DNA from: Candidatus Solibacter sp.
Lineage (GTDB): Bacteria; Acidobacteriota; Terriglobia; Bryobacterales; Bryobacteraceae
Length of the DNA: 49,462 nucleotides
Direction: 5' to 3'
Assembly (NCBI GenBank): GCA_013822245.1
Contig: PNKE01000075.1
Coordinates: 1 to 49,462 of the forward strand
This document shows, piece after piece, positions 8,667-17,121 of the stretch. The stretch's first letter is position 1; every line of letters begins with the position of its first letter. The notes under the pieces were generated by a model. That model was given only the letters and a program-made list of their open reading frames with translations, was not told the DNA's origin and searched no databases. The translations under genes and the position numbers were made by a program.

Positions 8667-10799
8667 TCAGTCCGACGGCATCGCCGGAACAAACTCGATC
8701 CACCCCTGGGCCGGAATCGCATCCAGCGGCAACCCGTCCCGCCACACCGAAAGCTGCATCCTGAACAGCTCATCCGCCTCAAACCCCGCGGCCTCCAGGT
8801 TCAACGCCAGCTCAAACGTCCGGCCATACGCGGCCCGCACCGCGCCATCGGCCTGCCTCCCCGCGCCTGCCGCCAGCACCACGCCTGTGCTGGTGAGCAC
8901 GGCGCTCAACTGCATGTCCCGCCCGCCGCCTTCCATGGCCATCCGGATCTCTGTCCCCGCAAGCGCCCCCGGACCCGGCTGATCGAGGTCCAACCTCACA
9001 TAAAGCGCCGCCTCGTCGCTGCCGTAGTGCAGTTCCTTCACCACGAACTCGCGCCCATGCATCGCCCCCTGCCGCTGGTCCGGCCGGTAGAGGCCCGCTC
9101 CCAGCCACTCGAAGTACGATGACACCTCGCCTTCGATGCTCGGATGGACCAACCCGGTCGGCGGCTGGTGGAACGCCGCCTCGGCCACCCGCACGATCGG
9201 CCTTGACAGCGCTTCCGGCGGCGCCAGACCAAGCAGCCTGTACACCTGCGCCACATGATCGCGGAACAGTTTGTCGAACTCCGCCCGGTTGTCGGAATGG
9301 TGCTCCGGTCCGTACCACCAGTTCCAATCGCTCCCCTCCGCGATCATCAACTCCTCGAACGCCATCCGGACCTTCTCCGGATACAGCTTCGCGGCGGCAT
9401 CGGACTTCGTCACTCTGTCATAGGTCTGTCTTGCATCCAGCAGCAGATTCCACGCAGTATTGTCCTCCTCGGCCCCGATCCACACATCGAAGTTGGCGTT
9501 GATCCACGAACCCGGATGGATCCTGTGGATCTCCTCCGCCTTCATCTTCGAGAGCGCCTCGGAGACCGTCACCGCCGACATCGTCGCATCCGCCGAAATC
9601 TTGCCGTATAGGCACTTCAGGAAATCCCTTCCGCTCTCGTGGAAGTGCTCCCAGGCGTTCTCGCCATCCAGGATGACTGGTACCAGAGCGTCCTTGCCCG
9701 AACCCAGAATCGCCTTGGTGTTCTCCCGGATGCGGTCCAGAAAGTGGCCGGCGGCCTGTGCCGGCTCCATGCGCGAGTAGACGAATCCGATCAGGTCGCT
9801 CAGGTAGTGGTCGCGGAAGATCATGTGCATCTGCCGGCCGTCGTGCTTCCACAGATAGGGCTTATAGGTCTCCATCACTCCGGCGATCCGGCCCAGCGTG
9901 GCCCCCAGCACTCCGTTGTCGGTCGCCATCCATCTCACGCCCTGATCCGCCGCCAGCGACAGCGCCTGATCTGAAACCGACCCCTCCGAAGGCCACATCC
10001 CCGGCGGCGCCGCGCCCAGCTTCTCCTTCGCGTACGCACGCGCCCTGCGGATCTGTTCCTCCGCGTCGCCCGGATACACATACCGCCTCGGCAGCGCCAC
10101 TCCCGGATGCGACACGCTGGCGATGTTCGAGTCGCACAGCAACGGCAGGATCGGATGGTAGTACGGCGTGATCGATAGCTCGATCTGCCCTTTCGCCGCA
10201 AACTCCTTGTAGACCGGCAGCACGCACCCGCAGATCTCCTGCTGCTTGCGCCCCATCAATGCCTGGTCATCGAGCGAGTACCCGCGGCCCTTCTTCACCA
10301 ACGCTTTCACGGCGCCGTCGTGCGTGAGAAACTCCTCATCGAACCACGCCAACTGCGACACCACCTGCAAATCGCGCATCGCCTGCACGTCAAACGCCCT
10401 TCTCGCCCGCGCGTCGTCTCCGCCCGCCGCCAGCCATTTCTCATACAACTCGGCGTAGCGCGGATAGCGGTAAATCATCCTGCCCGTGTTGGCCTGGAAA
10501 AAGTACTTCAGGATGAAACTCTGATCGTCCTGCGTCAACTGCTCGGCCGGCTTCAGCGCCGCACGCAGGAACGGATCCTTCGCCGTCCCTTCGGCGTAGT
10601 CCTCGATCTGCGCCATCATCGACGGCACCAGGTTGAAGGTCTGGTGGACGTCTGGAAAACCTTCCAGCACCTTCACCATCCCGTAGTAGTCCTTCAGCGC
10701 GTGCATGCGCGTCCAGGGCAGTTGATACTCCCCCGTCACCAGGTCCTTATAGAAAGGCTGGTGCATGTGCCAGACAAAACAGATGTGGATGTGCGCCAT
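8667..10799 (-). CDS. Glycoside hydrolase family 57 protein
   Basis: A cytoplasmic protein of 710 residues related to GH57 alpha-amylases and 4-alpha-glucanotransferases. Conserved region 1 is VWHMHQPFY (residues 9-17). The predicted nucleophile Glu272 lies in MWPSEGSVSD, and a candidate acid/base Asp294 in RWMATDNG. A further conserved acidic motif, VILDGENAWEHF, is at 375-386. The C-terminal 180 residues form a beta-rich accessory region ending in WIEFVPAMPSD. No signal peptide is present, so it probably acts on intracellular alpha-glucan such as glycogen. GGGAG lies 6 nt before ATG. It begins 3 nt after the stop of the YncE/phosphoesterase gene, which points to co-transcription with it and nadE. 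Confidence 0.93.
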   Translation of the reverse strand: MAHIHICFVWHMHQPFYKDLVTGEYQLPWTRMHALKDYYGMVKVLEGFPDVHQTFNLVPSMMAQIEDYAEGTAKDPFLRAALKPAEQLTQDDQSFILKYFFQANTGRMIYRYPRYAELYEKWLAAGGDDARARRAFDVQAMRDLQVVSQLAWFDEEFLTHDGAVKALVKKGRGYSLDDQALMGRKQQEICGCVLPVYKEFAAKGQIELSITPYYHPILPLLCDSNIASVSHPGVALPRRYVYPGDAEEQIRRARAYAKEKLGAAPPGMWPSEGSVSDQALSLAADQGVRWMATDNGVLGATLGRIAGVMETYKPYLWKHDGRQMHMIFRDHYLSDLIGFVYSRMEPAQAAGHFLDRIRENTKAILGSGKDALVPVILDGENAWEHFHESGRDFLKCLYGKISADATMSAVTVSEALSKMKAEEIHRIHPGSWINANFDVWIGAEEDNTAWNLLLDARQTYDRVTKSDAAAKLYPEKVRMAFEELMIAEGSDWNWWYGPEHHSDNRAEFDKLFRDHVAQVYRLLGLAPPEALSRPIVRVAEAAFHQPPTGLVHPSIEGEVSSYFEWLGAGLYRPDQRQGAMHGREFVVKELHYGSDEAALYVRLDLDQPGPGALAGTEIRMAMEGGGRDMQLSAVLTSTGVVLAAGAGRQADGAVRAAYGRTFELALNLEAAGFEADELFRMQLSVWRDGLPLDAIPAQGWIEFVPAMPSD

Positions 10800-10802
10800 C
10801 GG

Positions 10803-13307
10803 CTATCTCCCGTGGTAGCTCCGCACCGGCGGCGGCGGTGCGGTCCCGCGAACGGCGAGCCACAGGATCTCGTTCAACTCATTGTCGTCAATCATATCGG
10901 CTTCATCCCACTGCATCCGCAGCGATCTTGCCGCCGTCGGGCTGGTAGCCGGATTCCGCTCTTCGAGCCCCACCCGCGCCTCGGCCTTCTCATACGGCCT
11001 CGTGTCGGCCTGATTGCGGAACGCGGCATGCATCGGACGCGCCCCGGCGTCATGCATTGTCATCGGATGCAGACCCAGGATCAACTCCATCGTCCGCAGC
11101 ATCGACGTCGTCGTGTAGTGCGACGAATCGATGCCTCGCCCGCGCGTGTACGGCGAAATCACGTACGCCGGCGAGCGGTGCGAATCCACATGATCGGGCC
11201 CGTTCTGCGCGTCGTCTTCCAATACGAAAATCGCCGTCTTCGCCCAGAACTTCGATTTGCTTACCGCCTCGACGATCATCCCCAACGCCAGATCGTTGTC
11301 CGCCACCGCCGCTCTCGGCGAGATGCGGCCCGGCGACGTCCCCGACGTGTGATCGTTGCCGATCCTCAACACAAGGAATCGCGGCATCGCGCCCTGCGCG
11401 TCGAACTGCTCGATGTCCCTGATGAACACCTTAGCCCGGTCGACGTCCTTGTAGTTCAAATCGTAGGCGCGGAATTCCATGTTGGTGACCGCCGCCAGCG
11501 CCGGGTCGCGCACCGCCGCAATCTGCCGCCCGGTCTCCGGCGCCGGCGTCACGTTCGAACACCACCAGCCGTAGTTGCGCATCGGCAACCCCTTGGCCAT
11601 CACGTTCGTCCAGATGTAGCCCGCCGGAGGCAATGCCGCCCGTTCGCCCCCTTCGTAATCGTAATGCCGCCGCCGCGCGCCGTAGCTGTTCGGCCACATG
11701 CGCTGCACATAGGCCGGCGCGATCGCCGCCGCCGACCAGTTGTGCCCGTCCGCGCTCACGTCGGCGTTCACATAGAAGTTGTCCAGCAGCACAAACTCCC
11801 GCGCCAGTTTGTGATGGTTCGGCGTCACGTCCTCGCCAAACAGCGTCAACGAAGGATCCCCGTTGCCTATGCCCAGATCGCCCAGCACCTGATCGTACGT
11901 CCTGTTCTCCTTGACGATATAGATCACGTGCTCGATCGAGGACCGCTCATCCGGCCTCGCCGGCACCACGCTCCCCGCCGGCGTGCCCGCGTCGTCCATC
12001 ATCATAGGCTTGTATGGCGCATTTGCCATCACCGTCCTCGACCATCTGGCCAACTGCTGCTCGTCGAACGCATCAATCACCGACGCCGACCCGCGCTGCA
12101 ACGCGCCCACGTATTCAATCGCGCTGTTGCCCAAATGCACCGGCGCCGCGCGCTTCGTCGGATTCGGCCCCAGCCGGTTCGGATAGCTCCTCGCGCCCCT
12201 GCCGTTCAACACCATCAATCGCCCGCCAGGCAACTCCCTCGCCGCGGCCGGATACCACCCTGTCGGGATGAATCCAGCCACCATGCTCCGCGGCCCGCTG
12301 ACTTCCGCCACGGCAACCGCATTGGCGTCCGCACATACCACGTACAGCCTCTTCTGATCCTCCGACAGCGCCAGCGCGCTCGGCGTCATGCCCGCCGGCA
12401 TCACCGGGTACAGCGCCACGTTGATCCGTTCCACCATGTTCAGCCGCTTGTCTTCATTCACCCCCACCACGGCCACGCTGTTCGTGTTCGACACCGCCAC
12501 AAACAGCCGCGCCGCGAACTTCACCGGCTGCTTCTCTTCCTCCTCGTCCTCTTCAACCACCGGCTTGTCCCGCCACACCATGTCCATCGGCTGCGGACCC
12601 ACGTTCAGCCGTTGCAGCACCTCGCCGTTCTGCGCGTTGTGGTGGTACAGCGATCCGTCTCCCCACCCGGTCACGAAGAACGACTTCCCGTCCGCGTGGA
12701 ACAGAATCCTGTACGGCCTGTGCGCCGACCGGAACTCCTCAATCACCATCCCCGTCTGCGGGTTGATCACCCAGATCGAATTCCTGTACAGCGCCGCGGC
12801 ATAGATCAGCCGCCCGTCCGGCGACACCGTCACATCGCCCACGAAGTCGGTGTGCTTGCGTTGATCGGCCCGCACCAGCGGAAACGTCCGCCTCGCCTCC
12901 AGCCGCCCTTCCGCCGTCAGTTCAAACTCCATCACCGACGACGCCGACCCGCCGCTCACATACATCAGATTCGAATTCGGCGCGAACGCCATCCCCAGCC
13001 ACGCGTCCGTCACCTCGACGCGCGACACCTCCTTCAGCGTCGCCGTCTCATGTACGCTCAACGACGGCTTCATGTAGCCGCCCTGCAAGACCACCGTGTA
13101 CTTGCCGTCCCGCGACACCGCCGTCGCCATCGGGAACGTGCTCAATGAAATCTGCCGCCCGGCGGGCCGCAGCAGCCACCCGTTGTGCAGCAGCACGCTG
13201 CCATCCGGCCTCGGCCCCGGCGCTTCCACTCTCGTCTCTTGCGACACCAGCGCCGCGGCGCCCAGCATCACCGCGGCCGCCGCCAACCAACGCATGTCCA
13301 TCCGCAT
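10803..13307 (-). CDS. YncE-type beta-propeller plus alkaline-phosphatase-like phosphoesterase
   Basis: About 834 residues. A signal peptide (MRWLAAAAVMLGAAALVSQ) leads into YncE/cytochrome-cd1-like propeller repeats (ATAVSRDGKYTVVL, VTVSPDGRLIYAAALYRNS). The last 400 residues are an acid/alkaline-phosphatase-type phosphoesterase: VIYIVKENRTYDQVLGD, VTPNHHKLAREFVLLDNFY, SADGHNW, VADNDLALG and FVLEDDAQNGPDHVDSHR. This fusion is common in acidobacteria and other soil bacteria and should be periplasmic or secreted. The substrate is unknown; phospholipid or phosphomonoester headgroups are possible. The start may be ATG 13307 (GAGG 9 nt upstream) or ATG 13301 (GGAG 9 nt upstream). A run of Glu residues (VVEEDEEEEKQ) interrupts the propeller. 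It follows nadE by 31 nt. A paralogue is at 32612. Confidence 0.88.
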   Translation of the reverse strand: MRMDMRWLAAAAVMLGAAALVSQETRVEAPGPRPDGSVLLHNGWLLRPAGRQISLSTFPMATAVSRDGKYTVVLQGGYMKPSLSVHETATLKEVSRVEVTDAWLGMAFAPNSNLMYVSGGSASSVMEFELTAEGRLEARRTFPLVRADQRKHTDFVGDVTVSPDGRLIYAAALYRNSIWVINPQTGMVIEEFRSAHRPYRILFHADGKSFFVTGWGDGSLYHHNAQNGEVLQRLNVGPQPMDMVWRDKPVVEEDEEEEKQPVKFAARLFVAVSNTNSVAVVGVNEDKRLNMVERINVALYPVMPAGMTPSALALSEDQKRLYVVCADANAVAVAEVSGPRSMVAGFIPTGWYPAAARELPGGRLMVLNGRGARSYPNRLGPNPTKRAAPVHLGNSAIEYVGALQRGSASVIDAFDEQQLARWSRTVMANAPYKPMMMDDAGTPAGSVVPARPDERSSIEHVIYIVKENRTYDQVLGDLGIGNGDPSLTLFGEDVTPNHHKLAREFVLLDNFYVNADVSADGHNWSAAAIAPAYVQRMWPNSYGARRRHYDYEGGERAALPPAGYIWTNVMAKGLPMRNYGWWCSNVTPAPETGRQIAAVRDPALAAVTNMEFRAYDLNYKDVDRAKVFIRDIEQFDAQGAMPRFLVLRIGNDHTSGTSPGRISPRAAVADNDLALGMIVEAVSKSKFWAKTAIFVLEDDAQNGPDHVDSHRSPAYVISPYTRGRGIDSSHYTTTSMLRTMELILGLHPMTMHDAGARPMHAAFRNQADTRPYEKAEARVGLEERNPATSPTAARSLRMQWDEADMIDDNELNEILWLAVRGTAPPPPVRSYHGR

Positions 13308-13338
13308 CGTCTCCTGCCTCCCCCTCCCCCTCGGGAGG

Positions 13339-14988
13339 TCAGTCCTTGAACTTCTGTGCGATCGGGAATCGCCGCCCGATCCCAAACGCCTTTGTCGTCA
13401 CCTTCAGCCCCGGCGCCGCCTGCTGGCGCTTGTACTCGCTCACGTCCACCTTGCGCGCGATCTCTTTCACCAGCTCCAGCGGCTGGCCGCTGTCATGCGC
13501 GATCTCAGCCGGCGCTTTCAGCTCTTCGATGTAGCTCTTCAGGATCACGTCGAGCACCGCATACTCCGGCAACGAGTCCGAGTCCTTCTGATCCGGCCTC
13601 AGCTCCGCCGACGGCGGCTTCGTGAATATGTTCTGCGGAATCACCGGCCCCCTGCGCCGGTTCACCACCCGGCACAGTTCGTACACCATCGTCTTCGGCA
13701 CGTCGCTGATCACCGCCAGCCCGCCCGCCATGTCGCCGTACAGCGTGCAATACCCCACCGCCGTCTCGCTCTTGTTGCCCGTCGTCAGCACCATCGCGCC
13801 CCACTTGTTCGACAGCGACATCAGCGTCACGCCGCGCAGCCGCGCTTGAATGTTCTCCTCGGTCACATCCGGCGCCGCGCCCGCGAACAGCGGCTCGAGT
13901 GAGTCCGCCATCGCCCGGTAGGCGTCGTTGATCGGCGCCACCTCGAACCGCATCCCCAGATTCGCCGCCAGTTCCCGCGCATCGGTCAGCGAATGGTCTG
14001 AACTATACGGCCCCGGCATCGCCACTCCGGTCACGTTCGACGCCCCCACCGCATCCACCGCCACCGCCGCCACCAGCGTCGAATCCACGCCGCCGCTCAA
14101 TCCGATCAGGACGCGCTGGAACCCGCACTTCTTCACGTAATCCCGCGTTCCCATAACCAGCGCTTCATACACCGCCTCGGTCTCATCAGCCAGGTTCTCG
14201 TCGATCTCTCCCGTCATCCGGTCGGTGTCGTACAGCACTATGTCTTCAGCGAATGACCGCGCCGACGCCGCCACCTCGCCATCCGAGTTCAGCGCGAAAC
14301 TCGACCCGTCAAACACCAACTGGTCGTTGCCCCCCGTCATATTCACATACACCACCGCCGCGTGATGCCGCCTCGCGATCGCCGCGAACATCCCGCGCCT
14401 CAATCCCCGCTTGTGCATGTGAAATGGCGAGCCGTTGATCGACACGATCAGCGACGCGCCCTTGCCCACCAGATCCTCCACCGGATCGCTCTTGTACAAC
14501 GGCCGCTGCCAGAACTGGTTGTCGTTCCAGGCGTCCTCGCAAATCGTCAGCGCCAGCCTCACTCCCCTGAACTCGCAGATCTCCTGCGATGTCGCCGACT
14601 GGAAATTCCTCGACTCGTCAAAGACGTCATACGCCGGCAAGAGCATCTTCGACTGCGTGAACCTCACCTTGCCGCCCTCGACGAGCGCCGCCGAATTCAT
14701 CGCCGCCCTCGGCGACCCCTCCGGCGCCCGGCTCACGTAACCCGCCACCAGTCCCAGCCGAAGATGCGCGGTCGCCTTCGCCAGTTCTTTCAATTCCCAA
14801 ATCGAGCGGTCGATGAACGACGGTTTGTCCACCAAATCGCGCGGCGGATATCCGGTCAGGGCCAGCTCCGGAAATACCGCCAGATCCGCGCCGCGCCGTG
14901 CAGCCTCGCCCGCGTAGACTTCCATCAACTGGCGGTTCCCGGCAAGATCCCCAACCGTCGAATTGATCTGGCAAAGCGCAATGAGCAT
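13339..14988 (-). CDS. nadE: Glutamine-dependent NAD+ synthetase
   Basis: A two-domain enzyme of 549 residues that makes NAD+ from deamido-NAD+, ATP and glutamine. The N-terminal nitrilase-type glutaminase has its triad Glu41 (FPELALTGYP), Lys114 (TQSKMLLP) and Cys150 (LTICEDAW). The C-terminal synthetase carries the pyrophosphatase loop SGGVDS at 298-303. The conserved segment TGNKSETAVGYCTLYGDMAGG is seen in pieces near residue 420. The start at ATG 14988 has GGAGG 6 nt upstream and yields the family N-terminus MLIALCQINSTVGD; the open frame extends to 15216 but that part is not protein-like. It is the first gene of a likely three-gene run with the phosphoesterase and GH57. Confidence 0.97.
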   Translation of the reverse strand: MLIALCQINSTVGDLAGNRQLMEVYAGEAARRGADLAVFPELALTGYPPRDLVDKPSFIDRSIWELKELAKATAHLRLGLVAGYVSRAPEGSPRAAMNSAALVEGGKVRFTQSKMLLPAYDVFDESRNFQSATSQEICEFRGVRLALTICEDAWNDNQFWQRPLYKSDPVEDLVGKGASLIVSINGSPFHMHKRGLRRGMFAAIARRHHAAVVYVNMTGGNDQLVFDGSSFALNSDGEVAASARSFAEDIVLYDTDRMTGEIDENLADETEAVYEALVMGTRDYVKKCGFQRVLIGLSGGVDSTLVAAVAVDAVGASNVTGVAMPGPYSSDHSLTDARELAANLGMRFEVAPINDAYRAMADSLEPLFAGAAPDVTEENIQARLRGVTLMSLSNKWGAMVLTTGNKSETAVGYCTLYGDMAGGLAVISDVPKTMVYELCRVVNRRRGPVIPQNIFTKPPSAELRPDQKDSDSLPEYAVLDVILKSYIEELKAPAEIAHDSGQPLELVKEIARKVDVSEYKRQQAAPGLKVTTKAFGIGRRFPIAQKFKD

Positions 14989-15029
14989 AGGAAACCTCCA
15001 TTGTACGGGGTCCGGACGCGCTCTCCGGC

Positions 15030-15035
15030 TACACT
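15030..15035 (+). promoter_or_regulatory. -10-like TACACT, 6 nt before GTG start
   Basis: TACACT ends 6 nt before the GTG start of the MATE gene, so the transcript would begin at or next to the start codon. No Shine-Dalgarno site is present. No clear -35 was seen. Confidence 0.4.
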
Positions 15036-15041
15036 GATATC

Positions 15042-16439
15042 GTGCCCCGGGGGAAATCCGCTTTCTGGACCGACGTCCGCTCCGCCCTCCGCGGCGATCA
15101 ACACGACTACACCCAGGCGCCGCTGTCCCGCGCCATCCTCCTGCTCGCCATCCCGATGGTCCTCGAGATGTGCATGGAGTCCCTGTTCGGCATCGTCGAC
15201 ATCTTCTGGGTCGCACGCCTCGGCTCCCATGCCGCCGCCGGCGTCGGCCTGACTGAATCGCTCATGGCCATCCTCTACGCCGTCGCCATGGGCGTCTCCA
15301 TGGCCACCACCGCCATGATCGCCCGCCGCACCGGCGAAAAGAACCCCGATGGCGCCTCCACCGCCGCCGCCCAGGCCATCCTGCTCGGCCTCGCCCTCTC
15401 CGCCCTCATCTCGGTTCCCGGCTTCATCTTTGGCGGTGACCTGCTCCGCCTCATGGGCGCCGATTCCGGCGTCCTCGCCAGTGCCACCGGCTACGCCCAG
15501 GTCATCTTCGGCAGTTCGCTCTCCGTCATGCTGCTGTTCCTGATGAACGCCATCTTCCGCGGCGCCGGTGACGCCGCCGTCGCCATGCGCGTTCTCTGGG
15601 TCGCCAACGCCATCAACATCGTCCTCGATCCCCTCCTCATCTTCGGCATCGGGCCTTTCCCCGCTCTCGGCATCACCGGCGCCGCCTGGGCCACCGCCAT
15701 CGGCCGCTCCATCGGCGTTGCCATGCAACTCTGGATCTTCTTCTCCGCCGGCAGCCGCATCCGCATCGCCGCCCGCCACTTCCGGCCCCACTGGAAAGTG
15801 CTGCGCAACCTCTCCCGCATCTCGGCCACCGGCATGGTTCAGTTCATCATCCCCCACGCTTCCTGGGTTGCTCTGGTCCGCATCATAGCCATATCCGGCG
15901 CCGAGGCCCTGGCCGGCTACACCATCGCCGTCCGCATCATCGTCTTTGCTCTGCTGCCCTCCTGGGGCCTCTCCAACGCCGCCGCCACCCTCGTCGGCCA
16001 GAACCTCGGAGCCCGCCGCCCGGACCGCGCCGAATCCTCCGTCTGGCGCACCGGCCTCTACAACGTCGTCTTCCTCGCCTCCGTCGGAATTGTATTCGTC
16101 ATCGCGCCCGCACCCGTCCTGCGCCTGTTCACCTCCGACGCCGCCGTCATCGCCCACGGCGTCGAATGCCTCCGCATCATCAGCTACGGCTACCCCTTCT
16201 ACGCCTTCGGCATGGTGCTGGTCCAGGCTTTCAACGGCGCCGGCGATACGGTCACCCCCACCTGGCTCAATCTGGGCGCCTACTGGCTCTTCCAGATCCC
16301 CCTCGCCTGGTCCCTCTCCCAACCCCTCGGTCTCGGCGCCACCGGCGCCTTCTGGGCCGTTCCCGCCGCCGAGTCCCTGCTCACCCTCGCCGCACTCTAC
16401 TTCTTCCGCAAAGGCCACTGGAAACTGCGCAAAATCTGA
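15042..16439 (+). CDS. MATE-family efflux transporter
   Basis: An inner-membrane drug or metabolite exporter of 465 residues with twelve predicted helices in two pseudo-symmetric halves. Typical MATE sequence is seen: LLLAIPMVLEMCMESLFGIVD in helix 1, followed by WVARLG, and the second-half start MVQFIIPHASWVALVRI. LFLMNAIFRGAGDA and VQAFNGAGDTVTPTW are the matching loop motifs of each half. It couples export of cationic or amphipathic compounds to Na+ or H+; the substrate cannot be predicted. The GTG start lacks a Shine-Dalgarno site and may be leaderless. It is divergent from nadE and followed 47 nt later by the DJ-1 gene. Confidence 0.93.
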   Translation: MPRGKSAFWTDVRSALRGDQHDYTQAPLSRAILLLAIPMVLEMCMESLFGIVDIFWVARLGSHAAAGVGLTESLMAILYAVAMGVSMATTAMIARRTGEKNPDGASTAAAQAILLGLALSALISVPGFIFGGDLLRLMGADSGVLASATGYAQVIFGSSLSVMLLFLMNAIFRGAGDAAVAMRVLWVANAINIVLDPLLIFGIGPFPALGITGAAWATAIGRSIGVAMQLWIFFSAGSRIRIAARHFRPHWKVLRNLSRISATGMVQFIIPHASWVALVRIIAISGAEALAGYTIAVRIIVFALLPSWGLSNAAATLVGQNLGARRPDRAESSVWRTGLYNVVFLASVGIVFVIAPAPVLRLFTSDAAVIAHGVECLRIISYGYPFYAFGMVLVQAFNGAGDTVTPTWLNLGAYWLFQIPLAWSLSQPLGLGATGAFWAVPAAESLLTLAALYFFRKGHWKLRKI

Positions 16440-16473
16440 CCCGCCCCGCTATCGCCCCCGCCGCCCTCTGAGA

Positions 16474-16480
16474 TACAACT
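16474..16480 (+). promoter_or_regulatory. -10-like TACAACT, 6-7 nt before ATG
   Basis: TACAACT lies directly before the DJ-1/PfpI start at 16487, with no ribosome site between. It has the same geometry as the MATE and antitoxin genes. Confidence 0.3.
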
Positions 16481-16486
16481 GAATCC

Positions 16487-17038
16487 ATGCCCCGCAAAAT
16501 CCTCATCGTCACCGGCGACGCCGGCGAGTCCTACGAAACCCTCTACGCCCTGCACCGCTTCCAGGAGGCCGGCGACGAGGCCGTCATCGCCGCCCCCTCG
16601 GTCCGCCGCCTCCACCTCGTCATGCACGACTTCGAGCCTGGCTGGGACACCTACATCGAACGCACAGGCTACGGCTGCGATTCCCAGATCTCCATCTCCG
16701 AGGCCAAGTCCTCCGGCTACGACGCCATCCTGCTCATCGGCGGCCGCGCCCCCGAATACCTCCGCCACAACGACGACCTGATCCGCCTGGTGAACGAGTT
16801 CAACGATGCCGGCAAGTGGGTCTGGGCCATCTGCCACGGCATCCAGATCCTCGTCGCCGCCGGACTGGTCCGGGATCGCTGCGTCACCTGCTACGAACAT
16901 GTCCGCTTCGAAGTCGCCCAGGCCGGCGGCACATGGGATCAGCGCCAGGCTGTCCGCGACGGCCGCATCATCACCGCTCAAACCTGGCAGTCCCACCCCG
17001 GCTTCTACCGCCTCATCTTCAACGCCCTGGCCGAATAG
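16487..17038 (+). CDS. DJ-1/PfpI family protein
   Basis: A protein of 183 residues in the DJ-1/ThiJ/PfpI superfamily of class-I glutamine-amidotransferase-like folds. The nucleophile elbow AICHGIQIL places Cys116-His117 where PfpI proteases and DJ-1 glyoxalases have them. The N-terminal KILIVTGDAGESYE supplies the conserved acidic residue. Members act as chaperones, glyoxalases or peptidases, and sequence alone does not separate these. There is no signal peptide, so it is cytoplasmic. It lies 47 nt after the MATE gene and may have its own promoter. The Gfo/Idh/MocA gene ends convergently 83 nt away. Confidence 0.9.
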   Translation: MPRKILIVTGDAGESYETLYALHRFQEAGDEAVIAAPSVRRLHLVMHDFEPGWDTYIERTGYGCDSQISISEAKSSGYDAILLIGGRAPEYLRHNDDLIRLVNEFNDAGKWVWAICHGIQILVAAGLVRDRCVTCYEHVRFEVAQAGGTWDQRQAVRDGRIITAQTWQSHPGFYRLIFNALAE

Positions 17039-17121
17039 CCGCCTGCATCAGCGGGCGCGACGCCCCCCCGTGCGCCACCCTTGGCCTTGAAACGGCGAAC
17101 AAGGGGAGCGCGTCTCCTCGC

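Noticed and set aside
10320-13148. 942-codon plus-strand open frame
   Set aside because: Antisense to GH57 and phosphoesterase genes. It is Arg/His/Pro-rich with no domain, as expected for a GC-rich shadow.
14925-16418. 497-codon minus-strand open frame rich in Gly, Asp and Glu
   Set aside because: Antisense to the MATE gene. The acidic low-complexity product mirrors the hydrophobic helices.
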